The notes below the pieces were generated by a model. That model searched no databases, was not told the origin of the DNA, and was given only the letters and a program-made list of their open reading frames with translations. A DNA stretch of 64,000 nucleotides from JBLIRR01 sp049472395 (GTDB taxonomy: Bacteria; SZUA-182; DTGQ01; JBLIRR01), in the NCBI GenBank assembly GCA_049472395.1, contig JBLIRR010000002.1, forward strand, positions 62,001-126,000. Reading direction: 5' to 3'. The translations under genes and the position numbers were made by a program. Of the stretch, positions 32,202 through 40,957 are shown in pieces (within the stretch, counting starts at the first letter, position 1; every line of letters starts with the position of its first letter).

Positions 32202-34553
32202 ATGAAAGAAACGATAGAGAAAGTTGGACTAAGTTTTTTAGTGCTTATGATAATGACGGCTGCTTTTATTAAGCCGGCAAGTGGTGATACGGGTGATATC
32301 GTGCTTGAGCCTTCCTTTGAGTATCAAACGCAAGTACTCCCGGTACAGAGCATGACAACCGGAGATATTCTTGTGGATAATTTTGAGTATTTTGATAGCC
32401 CTTATAATCATGGATGGAGGCAGCTCACACCTCCTTATCCGGTGTATGGATTTGGGATCGGTTATTCTGTGAGTTTTGAAACAATTCTTGATTTAGACGA
32501 AGGGAGCCGTGTGTTAAATGCATATCGCCCTGCATCGGAATTTATTTTAGGAACAGAGTATGAGAAATATTTTATTACCAAGTATCTTGTGACGCCATCC
32601 ACTGCTTCTTATCCCAATGGTGCTCAGGGTATTTATCTTAATCAAGATATTCCTGATTCAGCGCCAATCGTGAGCATTAAGTTCAGATCACCCTTAAGTA
32701 TTGAGCAATGGGATATGTTTGAATTTCATGTCCATGGCACAACCTTAGGGAATGACGGGATAGTGGATACAGATGATGATATGCCATTTCTTATTAAAAT
32801 ACTGCCTCTTGAGCCACTGTGGGATGCTGATATAAAGCGGGGATCAACGCTCTCTATGATGTGGGGATATGAGGCTACGCTTATTCAAGAAGGATCATCC
32901 GCTTCTTCAATGATTATTCAAGTGAATATTGGACGTAATTTCAATAGCGGAACGTGGCATACAATATGGCTCGATCTTCGCCAGATTAATGAACAGGCCC
33001 ATAGTGGCTCTATACCAGCAGGCCAGCAGCTCGGGAAGGCAACCCATATTATGGCAGGCGGTACAATGTTTCGAATGGATGACATCATATTTAGGAAGAA
33101 GGACTTCACAAGAATTCAACCTCCTGATTTGATTGAGATCGGTCCTCGCTACGCCCAGCTCTATGAGTCCCTTCGTTTTCTCTTTATGGCAGCTTATCAA
33201 TCGGAAGGGAAGATCGCCCGCATGACCGATCTTTTACTTGACTCGCACAATTTCCTCACTGAACCGGCAGCCATCGCAGAGGCATGGCTTGAGGATAGCA
33301 AGGTAAATGGAGTGATTCAAATGGATCCCAATTATCTTGATCCGGGCCACCCCCTCTATGGTACCCCGAATCCTTATTATTCCCAACTACTTGGCAGAGA
33401 GTTTATAATCGATATAAATCTGCCCGTTTTTGCCGATCCTGAATTAAGGATCATCGGCGAGACAGCGGTATCCTTGCGTGATAAGGTATTGGAATGGCGC
33501 TCCTCAGTAGGGGGATATGCCCATAAGGGTACACCAATGCAAGCGGTCCGTCCTTTACCCATAAATCCTTATGATGGCATGCCAACCTATATCCCCTTAT
33601 ACTATTATTCAGGATTCATGGCTGTTCATTCCCAAACAAGGTTTTCCACTCCTTCGTTCGGTTTGGCACACTACGGGCCCTTAGAGTGTCGTATACTCGA
33701 ATCTGCCATGTATAACGCAGGCTTCACCCGCTGGCCAAATATTGCATATATGGATTATACACCGCAGGTCATAGAGAATTTGATAGTCACTATTGAGGTA
33801 ACGAATGGATTGACCTCCGATGTTGAGACCTTTCCTCTTACTGTCGTTAATTACCCAGTTGAAAATTATCCACCGGCGGTTCAGCTTCGCATCTGCCCCA
33901 GGGTCTTCTATATTGGAGAACAGAATCAGTGCAGCATCTGGTTTTCAGATCCCGATTGTTTGATTTTTTCTCTGGCCCAATTTTTTGGGGGAACCCCTGC
34001 AACAAACCACTTGCCTGCTCTTCCCGGCAATGAGATAAGGAATGACCAAGACCAATTTATCTATACAATGACCATAGATGGTCTGCCTTCTTATCAGTAT
34101 GGCCCCTGGCAAGAGGTCATAATAGATCCTTACAGCGGTCTCATTGACTTTGATCCGATGTTTGAAGGCATGTATCATACGATAGTCACTGTCAAGGATA
34201 ATTATGGAGCAGCGGGGGTGGGTCAAAGGATGCTCATGGCAGTCAATCGTGGAACATGGCTCAATCATCCCCCGATGATGACTCGTGTTCCCACCAGACC
34301 TCAACTTGTAAGGGCTGGAGAGGAACTTATTCTCGGCCCACCACAAATTCAGATTTTTGAGCCGGATGGTGAGCAACTGTATGCCACATGCAATATCGGC
34401 GCCGCAGGCAAATCGACAAATGGTGCGTTTATATGGAGCTTCCAAACTAGTTTTCCCGGTATCTATAATGTAGAGCTTTTCTTCTATGATGATAGGGGAG
34501 GGTATATGACTGTCAAATTCCCAGTGGAAGTGACTCCCTGGTGGACTGATTAA
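32202..34553 (+). CDS. Large secreted protein with Ig-like C-terminal domains
   Basis: The start at ATG 32202 follows GAGGGAAG and leaves a signal peptide (MKETIEKVGLSFLVLMIMT); the frame also holds an ATG at 32178 without a good site. After DNFEYFDSPYNHGW comes a beta-sandwich domain of about 240 residues (MWDMFEFHVHG..., FRMDDIIFRKKDF). Near residue 280 to 500 is a segment without recognisable domains. The last third has two Ig/cadherin-like domains. I do not recognise a family name. Context (multihaem cytochrome upstream) suggests a surface or extracellular complex, as inference. Confidence 0.65.
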   Translation: MKETIEKVGLSFLVLMIMTAAFIKPASGDTGDIVLEPSFEYQTQVLPVQSMTTGDILVDNFEYFDSPYNHGWRQLTPPYPVYGFGIGYSVSFETILDLDEGSRVLNAYRPASEFILGTEYEKYFITKYLVTPSTASYPNGAQGIYLNQDIPDSAPIVSIKFRSPLSIEQWDMFEFHVHGTTLGNDGIVDTDDDMPFLIKILPLEPLWDADIKRGSTLSMMWGYEATLIQEGSSASSMIIQVNIGRNFNSGTWHTIWLDLRQINEQAHSGSIPAGQQLGKATHIMAGGTMFRMDDIIFRKKDFTRIQPPDLIEIGPRYAQLYESLRFLFMAAYQSEGKIARMTDLLLDSHNFLTEPAAIAEAWLEDSKVNGVIQMDPNYLDPGHPLYGTPNPYYSQLLGREFIIDINLPVFADPELRIIGETAVSLRDKVLEWRSSVGGYAHKGTPMQAVRPLPINPYDGMPTYIPLYYYSGFMAVHSQTRFSTPSFGLAHYGPLECRILESAMYNAGFTRWPNIAYMDYTPQVIENLIVTIEVTNGLTSDVETFPLTVVNYPVENYPPAVQLRICPRVFYIGEQNQCSIWFSDPDCLIFSLAQFFGGTPATNHLPALPGNEIRNDQDQFIYTMTIDGLPSYQYGPWQEVIIDPYSGLIDFDPMFEGMYHTIVTVKDNYGAAGVGQRMLMAVNRGTWLNHPPMMTRVPTRPQLVRAGEELILGPPQIQIFEPDGEQLYATCNIGAAGKSTNGAFIWSFQTSFPGIYNVELFFYDDRGGYMTVKFPVEVTPWWTD

Positions 34554-34603
34554 AAGGAAATGCCTATTTGTGCTGGTGGATCCCTATAGCTTTTGAGAAA
34601 GGG

Positions 34604-34638
34604 GGAAGGCTTTGATTTTTGCAGGGATCAAGCCTTCC
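34604..34638 (+). terminator. Possible terminator hairpin
   Basis: GGAAGGCTTTGAT pairs with ATCAAGCCTTCC with one bulged base. No strong T-run follows. It lies 50 bases after the secreted-protein gene. Confidence 0.35.
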
Positions 34639-34749
34639 TCGCATCCCTTATCAGGGGCTCAGTGCCTGATATGCGTATACCATTTTAGCTGAAAAATTTG
34701 AATTACACCATTTATTTAAATCTTGGTTTAACTATGGTAGTATGTAGTT

Positions 34750-35033
34750 ATGAAATTGTACAATAGCAGGATAATTACTATAATAATCATAATGCCCATA
34801 TAAATTCTAAGCCGGCTTCTGAAGACCATAAAGAAACAGATGGTTTTCTCTATGAATATGGCATTCTCCTGCTTGGCATAGTAACTGCTTTACTATTTTT
34901 TACGACTGCTCTATGTGCTTTGCTGAGAATGAGATTTAATAAATGGATGAAATACCATCATCTCTTTGCACTTCTTACCGCGCTATTTATGCTAATTCAT
35001 GCGTTGATCGCTATTTGGCTACATTATTATTAA
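34750..35033 (+). pseudogene. Small membrane protein gene with apparent frameshift
   Basis: The first 17 codons from ATG 34750 read like a signal sequence (MKLYNSRIITIIIIMPI) and stop at TAA. A second frame continues at once without a start codon: EDHKETDGFLYEYGILLLGI, then a second helix with HHLFALLTALFMLIH, ending ...HYY at 35033. Joining the frames near 34795 gives a protein of about 94 residues with three hydrophobic segments. The HX13H spacing on one helix resembles b-type haem-binding helices. It is a broken gene or a sequencing error. Confidence 0.5.
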
Positions 35034-35154
35034 TGTATCGTCTCGCCTCTGAACCATGTATGTTCTGCTCGTTTCATTTTAATTAAAGAGCTTAATGCAT
35101 TTACAAGGTGATTGCAGCTATTACCACGCATAGTATATGGCATAAAAAAAATCT

Positions 35155-35183
35155 TAACTACCCGGAGCAGCTATGATATAATA
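35155..35183 (+). promoter_or_regulatory. Sigma-70 promoter of the macrodomain gene
   Basis: TTAACT (35155-35160), 17 bases and a perfect TATAAT (35178-35183) predict a start near 35190, 46 bases before the ATG. Confidence 0.65.
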
Positions 35184-35235
35184 ACCTATACATTGAAAAT
35201 ATAAACCACCAAAAATTATATAAAGGAATATAATT

Positions 35236-35766
35236 ATGCATGCTATAATTAGCCAATCCAGGGTAGAATTGGTACAGGGTGATATTACCAAAGAGGATAC
35301 TGAAGCCATTGCTAATGCAGCCAATTCAGGCTTAAGAGGTGGAGGGGGGGTTGATGGAGCTATTCATCGGGCGGCAGGTCCGAGCCTCATGGCGGAGTTA
35401 AGACAAAAATATAGTGGGTGTCCTACAGGAAGCGCGGTCATTACCAAGGGAGGAAAATTAAAAGCATCCTATGTGCTGCACGCCGTGGGCCCTGTGTATA
35501 GAGGAAAGGAGAATGATGCGAAACTCCTTGCCAGCGCCTATTCCACATGTCTAAAACTCTGTACGGAAAATAATATAAAATCCGTGGCTTTTCCCTCTAT
35601 CAGCACAGGTGTGTATGGGTATCCCATTGAGGAAGCCTCCCGTATTGCTCTTAAGACTATCATTGGTTATTTAAAGGAACACCCTGAAATAGAATTAGTG
35701 AAGATGGTCCTTTTCAGCCATAGTGATTATACTACCTATAAGCACGCACTTGAAGAAATTTTATAA
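35236..35766 (+). CDS. Macrodomain protein (O-acetyl-ADP-ribose deacetylase-like)
   Basis: This 176-residue protein is one macrodomain of the YmdB/MacroD type. It has VQGDITKEDTEAIANAANSGL, then GGGGVDGAIHRAAG, the Asn and glycine-rich loop that bind ADP-ribose, and FPSISTGVYGYP. MacroD-type members remove ADP-ribose from acidic residues or hydrolyse O-acetyl-ADP-ribose. The canonical catalytic Asn (AANSGL) and the Asp of GVD are both present. It is monocistronic, driven by the sigma-70 promoter at 35155-35183. Confidence 0.9.
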   Translation: MHAIISQSRVELVQGDITKEDTEAIANAANSGLRGGGGVDGAIHRAAGPSLMAELRQKYSGCPTGSAVITKGGKLKASYVLHAVGPVYRGKENDAKLLASAYSTCLKLCTENNIKSVAFPSISTGVYGYPIEEASRIALKTIIGYLKEHPEIELVKMVLFSHSDYTTYKHALEEIL

Positions 35767-35918
35767 AATTTCAATAGAAAAGAAAATGAATGAGCTACTA
35801 CTGGTGCAAAGAGAGGATTTTGAATTTTTTTTACAATTTAGTAGAATCTTTAGTGGATGCCTGCAAACTGGTAATATATTCTCACAATAATAACCAGAGA
35901 ATATACATATAATGGATT

Positions 35919-37484
35919 ATGCCTAAAAAGAAAAATACAGATCAAACCAGACGTGAAGTTCAGGAACTTACCCTGCTCTTAGAGATTAGTAAAATACTAG
36001 AAAGTAGTATTGATCTTCAAGAAGTCCTGGAGCCTGTGTTTGATATCATCGCAAAATACACGGGAATGTTGCGCGGGACCCTTACCCTTCTTAATCGTGA
36101 AACTGGTGAAATTAGTATAGAAACAGCATATGGGCTCTCATCCGCTCAGCGAAAAAAGGGTAGATATAAAGTCGGGGAAGGGATTACTGGTAAAGTAGTT
36201 CAATCAGGTCAACCTGCCATAGTGCCGCGGATTTCCGAAGAACCATTATTTTTAAACCGCACGGGAGCAAGAAAGGATATCTCTAAAAATAATATTTCTT
36301 TCATATGCATCCCGATTAAATTAGGCAAGAAGGTAATCGGCGCCTTAAGTGTTGACCGATTATTCGATGAAGATGTCTCTTTTAAGGAGGATTTACGACT
36401 ATTATCAATTATTGCTTCAATGATTGCCCAAGCGGTCCGCTTCCGTCAGGAGGCACAAGAGGAACAACAGAGGCTTCTTGAAGAAAATATTCGCTTACAT
36501 GAAGAGTTAAAGGATCGTTTTAATCCATCAAATATCATAGGCAATTCAAATGCCATGCAGAAAATATACAGTTTGATTTATCAAGTTTCAAAGAGTAATG
36601 CGACAATATTAATATGCGGGGAAAGTGGGACGGGAAAAGAATTAGTTGCCCATGCAATTCATTATAACAGCCCAAGGGCTCACAAGCCATTCGTAAAAGT
36701 GAATTGTGCGGCCTTGCCGGAGACCGTTATTGAGAGTGAATTATTTGGGCATGAAAAAGGTTCATTTACCGGTGCTCTTTCGCTCAGGAAAGGACGTTTT
36801 GAAATAGCCGCAGACGGCACAATATTCTTGGATGAAATTGGTGATCTGTCCGCTTCAACACAAATAAAACTTTTAAGAGTCTTGCAGGAAAGAGAGTTTG
36901 AGCGTGTTGGAAGCACCATTTCCATCAAAACAGGGGCACGGATTATCACCGCTACAAATAGAAATTTGGAACAACTCATTGAAAGAGGTACATTTAGGCA
37001 AGATTTATATTACCGGATAAATGTATTTCCCATATACATGCCCCCTCTGCGAAAGCGCAAAACCGATATTCTTTTACTCGCCAATTTTTTTGTGGAAAAG
37101 TATAGCAAAGCAAATCTAAAAAGAGTACGTCGAATCTCTACACCCGCCATTGATATGCTCATGAGTTATCATTGGCCGGGGAATGTGCGCGAATTAGAAA
37201 ATTGCATCGAGAGAGCGGTGCTTCTTACCAATGATGAAGTAATCCATGGGCACCATCTACCGCCAACACTTCAGACCGCAGAAGCTACAGGGACAACACA
37301 TCGTGGGACCCTGCAATCAGAACTTGATAATTTAGAACGGGAATTGATTATTGATGCCTTAAAATCATCGCGAGGCAATATGGTCAAAGCAGCTCAGTCG
37401 TTAGGGATTACCGATAGAATCATGGGACTTCGGGTACGAAAATATGCTATTGACCCGCGACGTTTCCGGGCCAAATTCTCGTGA
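35919..37484 (+). CDS. NifA-like GAF/sigma-54 transcriptional activator
   Basis: This 521-residue protein has a GAF domain (about 15-180: LRGTLTLLNRETGEISIE, GEGITGKVVQSG), an AAA+ domain with Walker A GESGTGKE near residue 234 and the loop GSFTGA near 281, Walker B GTIFLDEIGD, and a C-terminal Fis-type HTH (GNMVKAAQSLGITDRIMGLR). It is closest in layout to NifA. The GSFTGA loop is an allowed variant. ATG 35919 has only a weak ribosome-binding site. A diverged fragment of a paralogue lies at 29430-29511. It may serve the sigma-54 promoters in this window, but no direct evidence links them. Confidence 0.9.
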   Translation: MPKKKNTDQTRREVQELTLLLEISKILESSIDLQEVLEPVFDIIAKYTGMLRGTLTLLNRETGEISIETAYGLSSAQRKKGRYKVGEGITGKVVQSGQPAIVPRISEEPLFLNRTGARKDISKNNISFICIPIKLGKKVIGALSVDRLFDEDVSFKEDLRLLSIIASMIAQAVRFRQEAQEEQQRLLEENIRLHEELKDRFNPSNIIGNSNAMQKIYSLIYQVSKSNATILICGESGTGKELVAHAIHYNSPRAHKPFVKVNCAALPETVIESELFGHEKGSFTGALSLRKGRFEIAADGTIFLDEIGDLSASTQIKLLRVLQEREFERVGSTISIKTGARIITATNRNLEQLIERGTFRQDLYYRINVFPIYMPPLRKRKTDILLLANFFVEKYSKANLKRVRRISTPAIDMLMSYHWPGNVRELENCIERAVLLTNDEVIHGHHLPPTLQTAEATGTTHRGTLQSELDNLERELIIDALKSSRGNMVKAAQSLGITDRIMGLRVRKYAIDPRRFRAKFS

Positions 37485-37560
37485 ACAGCCACATAAAATT
37501 TTTATCTTTTCTTCCTGGCTTTCTATCGTTTAAGTTCATGATAAATAATCAGCTAATTTG

Positions 37561-38805
37561 TCATGCGGTTGTTTTTGAGATATGCTCGCCATTTATCTCT
37601 CCGGCCTTTTTGAGCATCATCTTAGATAAAAACGGCCCTGTTATTTCGTGAATAACTGTTGCTCCGATAATGACACTTAAGATAATATCAGCTATCCCCG
37701 AAAATTGTTTGTTTTGTTTTATTAAGAGAGCTAGTCCTATAACAATACCACCTTGGGGGATAAGACCTCCGGCAGTATATCTTTTTACCTTTTGTGAAGA
37801 TTGAGAAAAATGAGCCCCTGCGATTGTTCCTGAAATCTTTCCCAGCGCCCTCAAAATAACAAAGAATACAATAAGGATAAAATACTTGGAGAACACAGAG
37901 AAATTAAGATGCATTCCACTTAGGGCAAAAAATATGATAAAGATTAATTGTTCGGTATAGCGTTCGAGAACCATAAATATTTCTTCTCTCTTTTGGTTAT
38001 AATTTACAACCATAACTCCCATAGTCATAGTAGACAATAACTCATCAAAATGTAGAATACTAGCAATTCCAAAACATAAAGAAAGCAGGGCCAGGATAAG
38101 GATAATATAAACACCTTCTGATTGTTTTTCTATTAAGGAGGTGACTTTATTAAAAACAATCCCAAAAGCGATTCCCAATAAGAGTGCCCCGCCAATAATA
38201 AGAACCAGTTTTAATAAAAAGTGATACACAGCAAAACCTTGATGAAGGATACATACATTGGCAATGGCCAATGCTAAACTAAAATTTATGATTCCTGTAG
38301 CATCATCAAAGGCAGCAACACTCATAATTGTGGAGGTAACCTCACCTTTTGCTCTATATTCATGAGCAACAGCGAGCGTGGCCGCCGGATCAGTAGGCGA
38401 CCCTAAAGAACCCATGAGTACACTTAATGGAATAAATGTATTCAGCCAGCTTGCTTGAGGCAGATGAACAAAAAACCTTATTATCATGAGAAAGCCTGCA
38501 ATAACTGCGAGGAAAGCAAATTCAGCCTCACATAGAGTAATGGAGATAATTCCTTTACCTTTATTCTTAATATTTGAATATAAAAGTGTGCCGCCAACTG
38601 AAAAGGTGATAAAGCTTAGGGCAATATTAGTAATAAGGTCAGTATGGTCAACGAAATTTTGAGGAACAAACTTAAAAATACCTGGATTTAAAAAAATGCC
38701 GGCCAGAATATACCCAGTTACCTTGGGGAGGTTTATTATGCGGACAATCTCTCCAAAAATAAAACCGGTAATAATTATGATTCCAATTATAAAAATAGGT
38801 GGCAT
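37561..38805 (-). CDS. CPA2-family cation/proton antiporter
   Basis: This protein of 414 residues has about 12 membrane helices and the Na+/H+ exchanger motifs of the Kef/NapA branch: LPKVTGYILAGIFLNPGI, then SLGSPTDPAATLAVAHEYRA with the Asp pair region (AAFDDATGI). The C-terminal TrkA-N ligand domain of KefB/KefC is absent, as in simple NhaP/NapA-like antiporters. It follows the 73-residue ORF with a 19-base overlap. It is expected in the inner membrane for pH or ion homeostasis. Confidence 0.85.
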   Translation of the reverse strand: MPPIFIIGIIIITGFIFGEIVRIINLPKVTGYILAGIFLNPGIFKFVPQNFVDHTDLITNIALSFITFSVGGTLLYSNIKNKGKGIISITLCEAEFAFLAVIAGFLMIIRFFVHLPQASWLNTFIPLSVLMGSLGSPTDPAATLAVAHEYRAKGEVTSTIMSVAAFDDATGIINFSLALAIANVCILHQGFAVYHFLLKLVLIIGGALLLGIAFGIVFNKVTSLIEKQSEGVYIILILALLSLCFGIASILHFDELLSTMTMGVMVVNYNQKREEIFMVLERYTEQLIFIIFFALSGMHLNFSVFSKYFILIVFFVILRALGKISGTIAGAHFSQSSQKVKRYTAGGLIPQGGIVIGLALLIKQNKQFSGIADIILSVIIGATVIHEITGPFLSKMMLKKAGEINGEHISKTTA

Positions 38806-39008
38806 ACTATTTCTTTCTGATGCTGTGATCGTGTGCTTTTTCTGAATTCAAAACCCCAAGGGTCAAGAGCCCTCGCTCGCGTCATAATATGAAAGGATTT
38901 ATCCGGATTACTTTCTTGAAGAAAATTTTTAATAGTTGCACGTGTGATATACTCGCCTTTTTGGTTTGCCTCACGGATGTATTGTCTCACTTGTTCTTGG
39001 TGGGAAAT
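38787..39008 (-). CDS. Small hypothetical protein, probable ATT start
   Basis: The recognisable ORF starts at GTG 38990 without a ribosome-binding site. Six codons further upstream an ATT (39006-39008) stands five bases after GGAG and about 16 bases after the start point predicted from the promoter at 39031-39059. A start at ATT gives 73 residues (ISHQEQVRQYIREANQKGEY...). The sequence has a helical, possibly HTH-like first half and no signal peptide. Its end overlaps the antiporter start by 19 bases, suggesting coupling. No family recognised. Confidence 0.45.
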   Translation of the reverse strand: MSHQEQVRQYIREANQKGEYITRATIKNFLQESNPDKSFHIMTRARALDPWGFEFRKSTRSQHQKEIVCHLFL

Positions 39009-39030
39009 ATTAACTCCTTATTTTATTATG

Positions 39031-39059
39031 AGCATATCATACCATTGAAAAAGTATCAA
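39031..39059 (-). promoter_or_regulatory. Sigma-70 promoter of the small ORF/antiporter unit
   Basis: On the minus strand TTGATA (39054-39059), 17 bases and TATGCT (39031-39036) predict a start near 39024, just before the SD-like GGAG. Confidence 0.55.
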
Positions 39060-39090
39060 TTCGAAGGAGCGATATTCCTTAAATTTTGTG

Positions 39091-40602
39091 CTATGCACAA
39101 TCAAGGTGATGCCGTGCCCACTTATCGGGATTTAATTCCTCAAGACTGGTAATTTTCTCGCATTCTAATGCTTCGATGCGGAGCACGTGCTCTTTTGCAA
39201 TTACTATCTCCTGGCCTGATTCATGATTCTTGAGTTTAATAAATGATGCATCAACCCACATTATTTTACCTTCCACTAAAGCGCCATCTGTAAGTGTCAG
39301 GCATGCTATTATTTTCTTTGATGGTGTCGATAACTGTGAGGTCGATTCAACGAGGAGAGCATCGAGTGTATTATAATTAAAGCTGCGGGATTCGATTTTT
39401 TTGATAATATCCCAAAAATCCTGAGCAGATACACGCGCCTCTTTTTCATTCAGTCTGTTGGCGCGTCTTAATGCACACAGGGCTGCCTCATTGACGAGAT
39501 TTTCGAGATCAGCACCATTCCATTCGTTCGTTCTATCTGCAATTTCTTCGAAAGAGACGTCAGAGGTGAGGGTTTTATTGCGCAGATAAATGCGAATAAC
39601 CTCGATTCTATCCGTTCGCGTTAATGAACCGACCCTGATCCGACGGTCAAACCTTCCGGGACGTAGCAGCGCCCTGTCAAGAATGTCTGATCTGTTAGTA
39701 GCCGCAATAATGATAATTTGGTTTTTCGGTGCTATCCCATCGAGGCTCACAAGGAGTTGATTTAACGTCTGCTCCCGTTCATCATGACTTGCTCCGATTC
39801 CTGAGCCCCGGCGCCGGCCAACTGCATCAAGTTCATCAATGAAAAGTATAGCGGGTGTTTTTTTTGAGGCCTGTTCAAATAAACTTCTGATCCGTGCTGC
39901 TCCAACACCCACAAACATTTCCACAAATTCGGATGCTGATATAAAATAAAAATTGGCCTTTGATTCACCAGCAACGGCTCGTGCAAGAAGTGTCTTTCCA
40001 CAGCCGGGCGGGCCCTCAAGCAGAATTCCACGGGGAATACGGACACCGGATTTTATCCACCGATCCGGATTTTTAAAAAAGTCAATGATATCATTAAGCA
40101 TTTCTTTTGCTTCTCTGCATCCGCCCACATTATCGAATGTTATGTGCTCTGATTTTTGTAACTCTTGGAGTTTTAATTTGCTGAAAGAAAATATGTTATT
40201 ACTACCGGCCCCGGCTCCGGCCCCTGACTTATACAGGACATAGAAAATCAGTAGAGCAATGATAAGGAATAGTACCACATAGCAGAATATATTTGAAACT
40301 CCTTTTGACTCTTCGCCCCATTGGATATATATCCCACGCTCGGACAGCATTTTCATAACCTCATTATCGATTAGGCCTATCGTGCGATATTCGTGATAGG
40401 TATCATTGAGAAGCGCGGTCACGGTTATTTCATTGTTATTTATACGTATTTCACTGACAAGATCCTGCTGTACATCATTAAGAAATGTTTCAAAGGATTC
40501 AAAGGGGAGGGACTTGTCTGATTGAGAAAATATAGAGAAAAAATAAATGCACGCACAAAAAATAAAAATCCATACCAGTAGTATTGTCAGCTTTTTTTTC
40601 AT
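39091..40602 (-). CDS. FtsH-like AAA+ ATPase with Sm/Hfq-like domain in place of the peptidase
   Basis: The N-terminus follows FtsH: a membrane helix, a periplasmic FtsH_ext domain (FESFETFLNDV, EIRINNNEITV) and a second helix. The AAA+ domain is strongly FtsH-like: Walker A GPPGCGKT near residue 200, pore motif MFVGVGAARIR, Walker B FIDELDAVG, and SRH ATNRSDILDRALLRPGRFDRR. The M41 peptidase domain with HEXGH is absent. Instead residues about 432-480 match the Sm fold: LTDGALVEGKIMWVDASFIKL (Sm1-like) then EIVIAKEHVLRIE (Sm2-like), as in Hfq. Start ATG 40602 follows AAGGA; a TTG at 40641 lies inside the promoter. Total 503 residues. A role in RNA or protein remodelling at the membrane is inference. 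Confidence 0.85.
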   Translation of the reverse strand: MKKKLTILLVWIFIFCACIYFFSIFSQSDKSLPFESFETFLNDVQQDLVSEIRINNNEITVTALLNDTYHEYRTIGLIDNEVMKMLSERGIYIQWGEESKGVSNIFCYVVLFLIIALLIFYVLYKSGAGAGAGSNNIFSFSKLKLQELQKSEHITFDNVGGCREAKEMLNDIIDFFKNPDRWIKSGVRIPRGILLEGPPGCGKTLLARAVAGESKANFYFISASEFVEMFVGVGAARIRSLFEQASKKTPAILFIDELDAVGRRRGSGIGASHDEREQTLNQLLVSLDGIAPKNQIIIIAATNRSDILDRALLRPGRFDRRIRVGSLTRTDRIEVIRIYLRNKTLTSDVSFEEIADRTNEWNGADLENLVNEAALCALRRANRLNEKEARVSAQDFWDIIKKIESRSFNYNTLDALLVESTSQLSTPSKKIIACLTLTDGALVEGKIMWVDASFIKLKNHESGQEIVIAKEHVLRIEALECEKITSLEELNPDKWARHHLDCA

Positions 40603-40640
40603 ATTCCATTCCTTATATGATCGCTTGAGTATATCAGGCA

Positions 40641-40669
40641 ACTATACGTGCTAATTTTTTACCTGGCAA
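40641..40669 (-). promoter_or_regulatory. Sigma-70 promoter of the FtsH-like gene
   Basis: On the minus strand TTGCCA (40664-40669), 17 bases and TATAGT (40641-40646) predict a start near 40634, 32 bases before ATG 40602. Confidence 0.65.
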
Positions 40670-40769
40670 TTTTTTATTTACTTTTTAGTTTTATTTAATT
40701 TATCTATTTTATAATATTAATTCGGTCTGAATGCGTCCAGTCTTCATGAAAAACTTAGAATAAAAGAGT

Positions 40770-40802
40770 GGGATAGGGGCTGATAGAATGGATACCTATC
40801 CC
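40770..40802 (-). terminator. Terminator of the TgpA operon
   Basis: GGGATAGG and CCTATCCC form an 8-base stem around a 17-base loop, followed on the minus strand by CTCTTTTATTCT. It lies 155 bases after the TgpA stop codon. Confidence 0.55.
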
Positions 40803-40957
40803 GATTATCTATTTTTTTAATTCCTGACCTTTTAATCCTACAAGCAATTCAATGGGTATTATAAGCAATATTAAGAATGACCGCAGTTGATTTTAATCTC
40901 TTATCGGAAGTCCACAAATGATAAATTTTCTTAGGTGCATATATGCCAAAAGCATCA

